A DNA stretch of 6,701 bases from Spirochaetota bacterium (GTDB taxonomy: Bacteria; Spirochaetota; GWE2-31-10; MWDO01): NCBI GenBank assembly GCA_017998755.1, contig JAGOCL010000139.1, positions 1-6,701 of the forward strand, given 5' to 3'. The position numbers and the translations under genes are program-made. The notes beneath the pieces were generated by a model. That model was not told where the DNA came from. It searched no databases and saw only the letters and a list, made by a program, of their open reading frames with translations. Shown here one piece after another: positions 1 to 6,686 of this stretch (its first letter is position 1; each line of letters opens with the position of its first letter).

Positions 1-1031
1 AATAAAATTAGCCCGTATCCGGCGTCTCCCAAGCATAAACCAAAGAATGCGGCAAAAAATGGGGCAAAAAATGGAGTAGGATCCATTTCGCCGTAACTTG
101 GCATACTGTGCATTCTAGTTATTGGAACAAATAGTCTGTTAAAAGCGTTGTTATGCAACTTAATCGGAACTGCGTCTCCCTCTATTGGATCGTCAATGAT
201 ATAAGCGACGTCTTCTTTTTCTAAAAACGTCTCAACGTTTTTTAAGATTTTTACAGGAATCCACCCCTGTATAAAAAGAGCTTTGCCTTCAACTTCCGGA
301 CTTAAACTAGAACTTACTAGATTGTACTGTAAATTATCTTCTAGATCAATTTTATATTTATCAAAATCGTCTATTAATTCTGCGTACGCGCTTTTAGATT
401 TTTCAAGATTATCAATATTTTCTTTTAAAAAAGAGGCCTCGTTTTTCAGACGTTCTACGCTTTTTAAAGGAATTTTCTCCTCAGACGCGTTTAGATTTTC
501 AAGAGACGCCGAGTTTCGATAAAAAACGGCAAAATAAATCTTAGATTTCTCTTCAAGAACTTTTTCGTAAAAAACGTCGTCGGGAATATTAGATACTATT
601 CCGTCGTAATCTTTATTATTCGCATAGAAGAATTTAAGTTTATACCCCGTTTTTTCTTCAATCGCTTTAATCGTCTCAGGATCAAAATCTCCCCATTTTG
701 TTAAAACGTCTATCTCTTTTCGAATATTATCTAAACGAGATTTTTCCGCGCCGATTTTAATTTCTATGTTTTCTATTTCATTAAGCGTTTTTTCTATATC
801 ATCCGCGACCGACGCCTTAACAGTTTTATCATTTTTTGCTTTATTCGATAATATTATCTTTTTACATTTATCTAATCTTGTTAGTCTGTTTTTTATGTCT
901 TGGATAGCGTCGGTTTGTATGTTAATACCCGTTTCTAAATGAACCGCTCCAATTTTTTGAAGTCGCTCTAGAAACGCGTCTTTTGATTGATGATATATCA
1001 ATAAATACAATTTCTTCATCTTTTCAATCAT
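1..1031 (-). CDS. atpI: V/A-type ATPase subunit I (a-subunit of the membrane sector), N-terminal part, cut by window edge
   Basis: Stator subunit of the membrane Vo sector. With the K ring it forms the ion half-channels, and its cytosolic N-terminal domain anchors the peripheral stalks. My translation from the ATG at 1031 is open for 343 residues to the window edge; the membrane half and the stop lie outside. It starts MIEKMKKLYLLIYHQS and continues as a long charged helical cytosolic domain to about residue 300. Next comes the family hallmark MPSYGEMDPTPFFAPFF at about 309-325, then FFGLCLGDAGYG at about 329-340, which opens the first membrane helix. The ATG at 1031 is chosen because AAGGAG (1040-1045) lies 8 nt upstream; an in-frame ATG four codons later (1019) is less well spaced. 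Its first base is the last base of the stop codon of D (TAATG), so translation is probably coupled. Family assignment is secure. Whether H+ or Na+ is moved cannot be read from this part. Confidence 0.93.
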   Translation of the reverse strand, partial: MIEKMKKLYLLIYHQSKDAFLERLQKIGAVHLETGINIQTDAIQDIKNRLTRLDKCKKIILSNKAKNDKTVKASVADDIEKTLNEIENIEIKIGAEKSRLDNIRKEIDVLTKWGDFDPETIKAIEEKTGYKLKFFYANNKDYDGIVSNIPDDVFYEKVLEEKSKIYFAVFYRNSASLENLNASEEKIPLKSVERLKNEASFLKENIDNLEKSKSAYAELIDDFDKYKIDLEDNLQYNLVSSSLSPEVEGKALFIQGWIPVKILKNVETFLEKEDVAYIIDDPIEGDAVPIKLHNNAFNRLFVPITRMHSMPSYGEMDPTPFFAPFFAAFFGLCLGDAGYGLIL

Positions 1032-1630
1032 TAGTTCGTCTCCTTAGCCGCTTGAATATTTTTAGTTATTTTTTGAGCGGCTTTTTCAAGGTTGTCGACG
1101 TCTTCAAGAAATCTTTTTATTTTTAAAATAGCTTCGGAATATTGAGGTATTTGCACTTTTTCGTAGAGATTTACCTTTTGGGTAGTTTTTTTTCTCGCAT
1201 ATTCTAGTATTTCGATCTTTTCTCTTTCTATCTCTATTTTTGTCAAGAATTCAGTCAAAGTTTTAAGAATATCCACACCTTCGTAAAACCATATAGGATT
1301 GTTAAATCTGGAGAAATTTTGCGTTTTGTAATCAATCTTTTCCAGTTCCGGAGTTTTAATACCGGCTATTTTTTTTGTCTCTAATAATATTTGATTAATT
1401 GTAAATATCGAATCCGGAAATTCTTTCCATAATCTTGCGGTTTCTTTCAAACTAGTTTCAAAGTCTTTATATTTCAATTCTATTTCTTTAAGTATCTGTT
1501 TCTCTCTTTTAACGGTTAATCTCAAAGCCGCTTCTTTGCTTTTCAAAGTCGGTAAAGCCGCCTTTCTAATTTTTAACTGTTTTTGCAAGAATTGCATATC
1601 GACTTTGTTGAACTGGTATTTTAAAGCCAT
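1031..1630 (-). CDS. atpD: V/A-type ATPase subunit D (central rotor shaft)
   Basis: Subunit D is the central coiled-coil shaft that turns inside the A3B3 head and couples ATP hydrolysis or synthesis to rotation of the membrane ring (the analogue of F1 gamma). The 199-residue product is close to the family's usual size of about 200-210. It shows the expected layout: an N-terminal helix (about 5-70, ALKYQFNK...LLQ-type start with many K/E), a middle segment with NPIWFYEGVD (111-120), and a C-terminal helix (about 123-198) with the family motif TTQKVNLYEKVQIP (149-162). The start is ATG at 1630 with GAGGA (1637-1641) 6 nt upstream. It follows B after a 52-nt gap, the largest inside the operon, and overlaps the start of subunit I by 1 nt. 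Name caution: this D is not the beta subunit of F-type ATPase, which shares the symbol atpD. Confidence 0.94.
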   Translation of the reverse strand: MALKYQFNKVDMQFLQKQLKIRKAALPTLKSKEAALRLTVKREKQILKEIELKYKDFETSLKETARLWKEFPDSIFTINQILLETKKIAGIKTPELEKIDYKTQNFSRFNNPIWFYEGVDILKTLTEFLTKIEIEREKIEILEYARKKTTQKVNLYEKVQIPQYSEAILKIKRFLEDVDNLEKAAQKITKNIQAAKETN

Positions 1631-1682
1631 AACTAATCCTCGTATTGCTCCCTTAATTCACATATAAAGCGGCGCTTTTATT

Positions 1683-3011
1683 TTATTTTTCGCCGCCAAC
1701 CCAATACTTATCCATAATGGATTTTTTAATACCTACTTCCGACTGCGAAAAAAACTTTCCAAAAAGCTTCCATGCCGTATCAAGCATCGCGTCGACTTCG
1801 ATATTTACGTCGATCGCCAATAATTTATCCGAATAATCGGATGAAAATTTTATCGCTCTCTCGTCGTAATCCGTTAAATCGAAACCGTTATCCCTTTTTG
1901 TTTTTGCGTTGGCCGCGTCGGCGTATAATCGAACCGCGGCGTTCATTACTTGAGGATGATCTTCGCGCGTCTTTTTACCGATAACCAATTGCTTCAATCT
2001 TGAAAGAGACCTAAACGGGTCTATAATAACTTTGTTTATCTCCGAGTCTTTTCTTAAAAAGAGTTGCCCTTCGGTAATATAACCGGTATTGTCGGGTATA
2101 GCGTGAGTAATATCGCCGCCCGATAGCGTCGTAACTGCTATTATGGTTATCGAGCCGCCGTCCGGAAACTGAACCGCTTTTTCATACAACTTAGCTAAGT
2201 CCGAATAGAGAGATCCCGGCATAGAATCTTTTGAAGGAATCTGATCCATTTTATTAGAAACAATTGCCAAAGCGTCTGCGAACAGAGTCATATCGGTAAG
2301 CAAAACCAAAACTTTCTGTTTTTTATCGACAGCATAGTATTCGGCCGCAGTAAGAGCCATATCTGGAACCAAAAGTCTTTCTACCGGAGGATCCTCGGTC
2401 GTATTGATAAAACATACTATTTTATCAAGCGCTCCGGCGTTATCAAAAAGATACTTATAATATAGATAATCGTCGTTCGACAGCCCCATACCGGCTAAGA
2501 TAATCTTATCCGCTTCGGCTCTCAAGGCGACGTCCGCCATAACTTGATTGTAAGGTTGATCAGGATCGGCAAAAAATGGAATTTTTTGTCCGGTTACCAA
2601 AGTATTATTCAAATCTATTCCTGCAATACCTGTTTTGATTAATTCGGAAGGTTGTTTTCTTCTGACAGGATTTACAGACGGACCGCCTATCTCTCGCTCT
2701 TCCCCTTCTATATCAGGTCCTCCGTCGATCGGGTATCCGTAAGCGTTGAAAAATCTTCCCGAAAGTTGATCCGATACTTTTAACGTCGGCGGTTTACCGG
2801 TAAATATAACTTCCGCATCGGTTCCGATGCCTTCAGTTCCCTGAAATATCTGTAAAGTTACCTCGTCGCCGGTAATCTTAACTACCTGAGCCGGACGTTC
2901 GTTAACGTAAGCCATCTCTTCGTTACCGATACCGGCGGCTTTTATACTACATGTAGCTTTCGTTACTTTTGTTATTTTAGTGTATATTTTCTGAAACGCT
3001 TCTGTCGTCAT
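1683..3011 (-). CDS. atpB: V/A-type ATPase subunit B (non-catalytic nucleotide-binding subunit)
   Basis: Subunit B alternates with A in the hexameric head; it contributes to the catalytic sites without hydrolysing ATP. Length is 442 residues, typical for the spirochaete/chlamydial type. Visible features are an N-terminal beta-barrel domain (about 1-80), GRFFNAYGYPIDGGP (85-99), a central nucleotide-binding fold, and GYITEGQLFLR (310-320). SLSRL follows at 335-339; by homology with F1-alpha and other B subunits its R338 is the likely arginine finger. The P-loop position reads KIPFFADPDQPYNQV (143-157), with no GxxxxGKT. This agrees with a non-catalytic role and with this bacterial subgroup. 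The ATG at 3011 directly abuts the TAG stop of A (3012-3014), and AGGAGG at 3018-3023 lies 6 nt upstream, inside the last codons of A. Translational coupling with A, which would suit a 1:1 complex, is likely. Not the F-type a-subunit that is also called atpB. Confidence 0.96.
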   Translation of the reverse strand: MTTEAFQKIYTKITKVTKATCSIKAAGIGNEEMAYVNERPAQVVKITGDEVTLQIFQGTEGIGTDAEVIFTGKPPTLKVSDQLSGRFFNAYGYPIDGGPDIEGEEREIGGPSVNPVRRKQPSELIKTGIAGIDLNNTLVTGQKIPFFADPDQPYNQVMADVALRAEADKIILAGMGLSNDDYLYYKYLFDNAGALDKIVCFINTTEDPPVERLLVPDMALTAAEYYAVDKKQKVLVLLTDMTLFADALAIVSNKMDQIPSKDSMPGSLYSDLAKLYEKAVQFPDGGSITIIAVTTLSGGDITHAIPDNTGYITEGQLFLRKDSEINKVIIDPFRSLSRLKQLVIGKKTREDHPQVMNAAVRLYADAANAKTKRDNGFDLTDYDERAIKFSSDYSDKLLAIDVNIEVDAMLDTAWKLFGKFFSQSEVGIKKSIMDKYWVGGEK

Positions 3012-4763
3012 CTATACCCTCCTCTCGCTTGAGATATTTTCCAGTTCCTTTTTAAAACTGTAGAAATTTTCCGATTCGTATTCGCTATAATTCATCTGTT
3101 TAAAAATATTGATAATTCTCTTAAAAAACGGAGCCACTTTATCGAAAGATTCAAATTTATATTCGGCGTCGCATATCTGCATTACTAATTCCAACATATA
3201 TTTTTGCCGCGACATTGGAGTTATAGAATCAATTTTATCAAAAGCGTCCTGTTGCATAAGAACAAAATCGATAGTTTCGGATTTCCAGAATGTAGTATGA
3301 TAATCTACCGGAACTCCGTCGTCCCCAAGTATATTTATCTGATCGTAAGACTCTTTTCCTCTTAAAGTCCAGTTTTTCGCTTTTAATACGCTATTAACCC
3401 AATTTTCTCCAACATTTTTAGCCAAATACTGTTGAATCTCTGGATATTCCAAATATTTCGAATAACTGTCGATCGGATCGACCGCCGGGTATCTTTTTGA
3501 ATCGGCTCTTGATTGAGCGAGAGCGTAAAAACATCGGGCGGACTTTTTGGTAGATTCGGTTACCGGTTCCTTCAAATTTCCTCCGGCCGGCGATACCGTT
3601 CCGATAAACGTAACAGAACCGGTCTGACCGTTATTAAGATATACTATGCCAGCTCTCGCATAAAAATTTGAAATTATCGCAGTCAAGTCCATCGGGAATG
3701 CGTCGGGACCGGGAAGTTCTTCAAGCCGGTTTGACATCTCTCGAAGCGCCTGAGCCCATCTTGACGTCGAGTCGGCAAGCAGTAAAACTTTTAGCCCCAT
3801 CGCTCGATAATACTCTGCAATCGTCATCGCGGTATATACCGACGCTTCTCTAGCGGCAACCGGCATATTAGACGTATTGCATATAATTGTTGTTCTTTCC
3901 ATTAGCTTTCTACCGGTTCGCGGGTCTATCAATTCAGGATATTCGGTAAAAATCTCGACGACTTCGTTAGCTCTCTCGCCGCAAGCGGCTACTATGATCA
4001 TATCCGCTTCCGCATTCTTAGATATAGCGTGTTGTAAAACCGTCTTTCCGCATCCAAAAGGTCCGGGGATAAATCCGGTTCCGCCCTCCGCCATCGGGTT
4101 GAAAGTATCTATTATTCGAACTCCAGTTTCCATAATTTTGAACGGTCTTGGTTTCTCTTTATAGCATTTAATCGCTCTTTTAACGGGCCATTTTTGCGTC
4201 ATAGTTACTACTTGTTCTTCGCCGGCGTCGTTTACTAAAAGGCACAATTTATCATAAATTCCGTAGTTACCGGAAGAGACCATAGATTTTATTTTCCATT
4301 TACCCTCAAGTTTGAATGGAACCATGATTTTATGGTCGATCCAGTTTTCTTTAACGCTTCCAACCCAATCGCCGGCGGAAACTACGGCGCCTTCTTTTAG
4401 CAAAGGCTTGAAATCAAATTTCTTATCTTTATCCAATGGCGGAGTATAATCTCCCCTTTTCAGAAAAACTCCTACTTTTTTATCTAGATCGTTTTGCAAT
4501 CCGTCAAAGTTTTTTGATAAAAGACCGGGACCGAGTTCTACTTCCAACATAGTTCCTACAAACTCCGCCTCCATTCCGACAGACAATCCCCTTGCGCTTT
4601 CAAAAACTTGAGCGTAAGCAATGTCTCCGACAATTTTTATAACCTCGGCCATTAATTTTTCATCTTTGGCAATTATATAACAGATTTCATTTTGCGAAAC
4701 CGTTCCCTCAACTTTAATCGTTATAAGATTACTTACAATACCGGTTATCTTACCTTTAACCAT
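3012..4763 (-). CDS. atpA: V/A-type ATPase catalytic subunit A
   Basis: Catalytic subunit of the cytoplasmic A3B3 head; hydrolyses or synthesises ATP. Its 583 residues match the family (about 580-600). Domains in order: beta-barrel (about 1-75), with VELGPGLLSKNFDGLQ at 75-90; the bulge or non-homologous region peculiar to A subunits (about 90-200); the nucleotide-binding domain; and a helical C-terminus. The Walker A motif is GPFGCGKT (234-241). ACGERANEVVE (260-270) carries the catalytic glutamate E263. The Walker B strand LKVLLLADSTSRW spans 324-336. TGSVTFIGTVSPAGGN (381-396) and SYSKY (433-437) are also typical. The P-loop holds Cys238 where most prokaryotic A subunits have Ala or Ser. 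The start is ATG at 4763 with GGAGGT (4772-4777) 8 nt upstream. It lies 18 nt after the DUF2764-like gene and abuts B with no gap. Not the F-type alpha subunit, which shares the symbol atpA. Confidence 0.97.
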   Translation of the reverse strand: MVKGKITGIVSNLITIKVEGTVSQNEICYIIAKDEKLMAEVIKIVGDIAYAQVFESARGLSVGMEAEFVGTMLEVELGPGLLSKNFDGLQNDLDKKVGVFLKRGDYTPPLDKDKKFDFKPLLKEGAVVSAGDWVGSVKENWIDHKIMVPFKLEGKWKIKSMVSSGNYGIYDKLCLLVNDAGEEQVVTMTQKWPVKRAIKCYKEKPRPFKIMETGVRIIDTFNPMAEGGTGFIPGPFGCGKTVLQHAISKNAEADMIIVAACGERANEVVEIFTEYPELIDPRTGRKLMERTTIICNTSNMPVAAREASVYTAMTIAEYYRAMGLKVLLLADSTSRWAQALREMSNRLEELPGPDAFPMDLTAIISNFYARAGIVYLNNGQTGSVTFIGTVSPAGGNLKEPVTESTKKSARCFYALAQSRADSKRYPAVDPIDSYSKYLEYPEIQQYLAKNVGENWVNSVLKAKNWTLRGKESYDQINILGDDGVPVDYHTTFWKSETIDFVLMQQDAFDKIDSITPMSRQKYMLELVMQICDAEYKFESFDKVAPFFKRIINIFKQMNYSEYESENFYSFKKELENISSERRV

Positions 4764-4781
4764 ACCGCTCTACCTCCAGTT

Positions 4782-5591
4782 TTACATTTCTCGAGAAAAA
4801 CTAATTTTCCCTTTTATCTGCTCAATAAGTTTGTTAAATATCTCTTCTCCGCTCTCCGCCGTCATAGAATACCATCTATCGACGGACGCAAGTTTTATTC
4901 CATAAATAAAGACTAAATTCTTTGTGAAAAATTCTTGTAATGAATATTCGTCAAGCCAATCCCATCTTATCTCTTCGATTTTTTTTTCTATATTTACAAG
5001 ATTGTTTAATTCGTAAACTTCGTTTAATTTCTCAATAAAAGGAAACTCTTTTGACAGCCCAAAATCTGAATTTGTGTTTTTTAAGAGGTTTTGACAATAA
5101 TCGCCGTTATTAATAATATAATTTGTCGCGTCGAGCCCTTTTTTTCTCATCGATATCGCAATAGAAATATTTCTAAGCGCCAATTCAAAATTAAAGTAAT
5201 CGTAAATAAAACCTTTTCCAAAATTATCTAGATTCTGATAAAAATGATAAAGCAGTTCGTCTTCTTCCGTTTTCTCAGGAAATAGACGCTTCTCTTGCTT
5301 TTTGTAGTAATAGAAATCTGATAAAAACTGAAAAAATGAATCCGTATCTTTTAAATTTTCCTCAAAATCATCTGTCGAATAATAAGACGGAGTTATATAT
5401 TTTTCATTTATCTTATAATTAATAACGTTTTTGATATCGTTGAAAATATAAATTTTTTTTAGCTCGTCTAAATCTCCTGCGCTCAACTCCCTCTCGCAAA
5501 GTTCAAGAAATTCACGGCTAGTTACCGGTCTCTTTTCGTTATCAAGTATAAGATCGAATAATCCGGATATTAAAAAATAGTATCGATTCAC
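4782..5591 (-). CDS. DUF2764-like protein of the V-ATPase operon, GTG start
   Basis: A protein of unknown function that sits between subunits E and A in spirochaete, chlamydial and Bacteroidota V-ATPase operons. From the GTG at 5591 it has 269 residues. It starts MNRYYFLISGLFDLIL, which fits the YYYLVAGLPDL-type opening of DUF2764, and ends with a helical region containing DWLDEYSLQEFF (211-222), ASVDRWYSM (235-243) and EEIFNKLIEQIKG (249-261). It is rich in aromatic and charged residues and looks mainly helical. I see no signal peptide, membrane segment or catalytic motif. The segment FNFELALRNISIAISMRKKGLD (133-154) faintly recalls subunit C/d (AC39). By position and size it may replace subunit C, the socket between rotor shaft and K ring; this is inference. 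A TTG at 5606 is an alternative in-frame start, but the GTG has GGAG 6 nt upstream and begins 1 nt after the stop of E. A starts 18 nt further on. Confidence 0.85.
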   Translation of the reverse strand: MNRYYFLISGLFDLILDNEKRPVTSREFLELCERELSAGDLDELKKIYIFNDIKNVINYKINEKYITPSYYSTDDFEENLKDTDSFFQFLSDFYYYKKQEKRLFPEKTEEDELLYHFYQNLDNFGKGFIYDYFNFELALRNISIAISMRKKGLDATNYIINNGDYCQNLLKNTNSDFGLSKEFPFIEKLNEVYELNNLVNIEKKIEEIRWDWLDEYSLQEFFTKNLVFIYGIKLASVDRWYSMTAESGEEIFNKLIEQIKGKISFSREM

Positions 5592-5592
5592 A

Positions 5593-6207
5593 TTATTCTC
5601 CGCCAAAAAGAACTTCTTTGATTTGCGGTTTTAAGAATGAGTAAAAAAATTGATAAAAATCTTTATCGGTGAAAGATAGTATAAAAGTTTTATCTTTAGG
5701 TCCGATTTTAAATCCGTTAGTCATTCTGGATTCAAAGAAAACTTCAATTCCTTCTTTTAGAATACTCTCAGATTTTGTCTTAAAGAAATCAGTCAATTCA
5801 TTTTTTTTATTTTCCGGAAGAATAATATTCAGATCGAGAGACTTGCTATTAGAATCCCACTTCGAAATAATATCCTTAACAAGCGTCTTAATAAAATCGG
5901 CTTCGTTCAAACTCTTTTTTAAGGTATCCGAAAAGGCTTTATCAAAAATAATATCGGTTATTTCTTGTTTTAACAACGACACAGACTGATTAGCGGCCAT
6001 TTTTAGCTCTTGAGTCGCCCTGCTTTTCAATTCTTCCGCTGATTTTTTAGCGGAATTTATAATCTTTTCGGCTTCTATTTTAGAATTTCTTATTATTCCG
6101 TCGCTTTCAATACGGGCTTTTTCAACAATCTCAGCGCCCTCTTTCTTCGACTTTTCTATCCCTTCGTTATATATCTTGCTAGTTAATTCGCTCAACTTTG
6201 ATTCCAT
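5593..6207 (-). CDS. atpE: V/A-type ATPase subunit E (peripheral stalk)
   Basis: Subunit E forms the peripheral stalk that keeps the A3B3 head from turning with the rotor. It binds the head through its C-terminus and subunit I through its N-terminal helix. The product has 204 residues. Residues about 1-85 are a continuous charged helix, rich in Lys, Glu, Ala and Ser, with the 'right-handed coiled coil' look of E subunits (ARIESDGIIRNSKIEAEKII at 31-50). The C-terminal globular part carries the family signature RMTNGFKIGPKDKTFILSFT (161-180) followed by DFYQFFYSFLKPQIKEVLFG (183-202). The start is ATG at 6207 with GAGGTG (6215-6220) 7 nt upstream. It is the first gene of the operon. Its usual partner G is not encoded in this window. 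It is not the F-type c-subunit, which shares the symbol atpE. Confidence 0.92.
   Translation of the reverse strand: MESKLSELTSKIYNEGIEKSKKEGAEIVEKARIESDGIIRNSKIEAEKIINSAKKSAEELKSRATQELKMAANQSVSLLKQEITDIIFDKAFSDTLKKSLNEADFIKTLVKDIISKWDSNSKSLDLNIILPENKKNELTDFFKTKSESILKEGIEVFFESRMTNGFKIGPKDKTFILSFTDKDFYQFFYSFLKPQIKEVLFGGE
5598..5601 (-). promoter_or_regulatory. Ribosome binding site deciding the GTG start of the DUF2764-like gene
   Basis: On the minus strand the last codons of subunit E read GGC GGA GAA TAA, followed by T and then GTG. The GGAG there is 6 nt before the GTG at 5591-5589. The longer alternative start, TTG at 5606-5604, has only a weak AAGAAG upstream. The site lies inside the coding end of E, so a ribosome ending E would be placed to restart on the GTG. 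Confidence 0.6.
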
Positions 6208-6254
6208 ACACTATCACCTCTTATTATGATGCGAAATATAAAATTACTTGTTAT

Positions 6255-6282
6255 AGAATAAAATATTATTTTAAAATTTCAA
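6255..6282 (-). promoter_or_regulatory. Candidate promoter of the V-ATPase operon
   Basis: On the minus strand TTGAAA (6282-6277) is followed, after 16 nt, by TATTCT (6260-6255). These match the sigma-70 consensus at 5 of 6 and 4 of 6 positions. Transcription would start near 6248 and give a leader of about 40 nt before the ATG of E at 6207. A nearby TATAAC (6255-6250) is a better -10 box but has no good -35 partner. In DNA this AT-rich such matches occur by chance, so the call is weak. Confidence 0.35.
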
Positions 6283-6320
6283 AGCGTTTTTTATATTTTT
6301 TTTTATTCTTTATTAAATAT

Positions 6321-6400
6321 TCATCCTTCGACAAGCTCAGGACGACGTTTCTTAAGACAATTGTCGCGCTGAATTCGAAGTCGCCCCCGGTCGGAATATC
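6321..6400. repeat. GC-rich intergenic block with a probable dispersed palindromic repeat
   Basis: The block is about 51% GC inside very AT-rich flanks. At 6324-6342 it contains TCCTTCGACAAGCTCAGGA, whose ends (TCCT/AGGA) and inner CTT-CGAC-AAG are self-complementary. From memory, this string (reverse complement TCCTGAGCTTGTCGAAGGA) recurs as an interspersed intergenic repeat in many unrelated bacterial genomes. Further right are the perfect palindrome GACAATTGTC (6356-6365), CTTAAG (6351-6356), GAATTC (6371-6376), and an inverted pair CTTCGA (6327-6332) / TCGAAG (6375-6380). No second copy lies in this window, so repeat status rests on recall. The outer limits are set by base composition only. 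Confidence 0.5.
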
Positions 6401-6451
6401 TAAAAGCTTAAATAAAAAAACTACTAATATATGTCATGTCCCATATTTTAT

Positions 6452-6480
6452 TTGATTTCTAATCTCTATTTGTATATATT
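6452..6480 (+). promoter_or_regulatory. Candidate promoter of the small-protein/nucleotidyltransferase cassette
   Basis: TTGATT (6452-6457) and TATATT (6475-6480) are separated by 17 nt and match the sigma-70 boxes at 4 of 6 and 5 of 6 positions. A start near 6487 would leave a leader of only about 14 nt, just enough to hold the GGAG (6491-6494) that precedes the ATG at 6501. Spacing is good, but the surrounding DNA is AT-rich, so confidence is modest. Confidence 0.4.
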
Positions 6481-6500
6481 ATATCTCATCGGAGATTGTA

Positions 6501-6686
6501 ATGTTAAGCAAAATAGTTGAGATTAAGAACTTAAAAGAAAAAAACAGAGACTATCTTTATTGGTTAAATAAATCGCCGGAAGATAGATTTGGGGAAGTAG
6601 AAAATATAAGAAAAGAGTATAATGGAGAGAATTATGCATATCAATCCGGATTTCAAAGAGTTTTTAGAGTTATTAAACAAAAATGA
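6501..6686 (+). CDS. Small 61-residue protein paired with a nucleotidyltransferase (possible antitoxin-like partner)
   Basis: A 61-residue charged protein, MLSKIVEIKNLKEKNRDYLYWL at the start and QSGFQRVFRVIKQK at the end. The layout (I/V-V-x-I-K-N-L opening, YWL-K-SPEDR at 19-28, E-x-IRKEYNG near 34-41, FQRVFRVIK near 50-59) resembles a family of roughly 60-residue proteins. From memory, these are encoded immediately before small nucleotidyltransferases in Bacteroidota, spirochaetes and others. The ATG at 6501 has GGAG (6491-6494) 6 nt upstream. The gene overlaps the next by 53 nt in another frame (+1). No signal peptide, membrane segment or known DNA-binding motif is visible. A toxin-antitoxin role is suggested only by pairing and overlap; no function is established here. 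Confidence 0.78.
   Translation: MLSKIVEIKNLKEKNRDYLYWLNKSPEDRFGEVENIRKEYNGENYAYQSGFQRVFRVIKQK

Larger units (their letters stand above)
6208..6500. other. Divergent intergenic region between the ATPase operon and the nucleotidyltransferase cassette
   Basis: A 293-nt stretch between two divergent transcription units. Bases 6231-6320 are about 12% GC and 6401-6500 about 22% GC. Between them, 6321-6400 is about 51% GC and holds a repeat-like string. Runs of T at 6285-6308 are on the plus strand but follow no gene or strong stem, so I do not call a terminator. An open frame across part of it on the plus strand (6198-6455) has no recognisable protein content and crosses the repeat; I treat it as non-coding. 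Confidence 0.6.

Noticed and set aside
51..74. Perfect 12-bp tandem repeat (GGCAAAAAATGG twice) inside the subunit I gene
   Set aside because: It encodes the FFAPFFA part of the DPTPFFAPFF motif, a normal conserved stretch of subunit I in this group, so it follows from the protein sequence and does not suggest an insertion or a slippage switch.
283..522. Open plus-strand frame of 79 codons opposite subunit I
   Set aside because: It is antisense to a well-supported coding region and has no recognisable motif or credible ribosome site.
1631..1682. Short hairpin AAAGC-GCC-GCTTT in the gap between B and D, considered as a terminator or processing site
   Set aside because: The stem has only five pairs and no T-run follows it in the direction of transcription. 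D and I clearly belong to the same operon.
3877..4164. Open plus-strand frame of 95 codons opposite the P-loop region of subunit A; similar frames at 1772-1984, 3109-3300, 3668-3853, 4692-4916 and 5669-5989
   Set aside because: All lie antisense to conserved ATPase genes and show only the mirror of their codon pattern; no independent protein features.
6285..6308. T-rich run on the plus strand considered as an intrinsic terminator
   Set aside because: No stable stem precedes it and no plus-strand gene ends before it; the neighbouring transcription units are divergent.
6198..6455. Plus-strand open frame of 85 codons across the intergenic region
   Set aside because: It begins within the antisense of subunit E, is low-complexity and rich in F, Y, I and K, and its only familiar stretch (SSFDKLRTTF) is the translation of the dispersed repeat. 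No ribosome site supports it.
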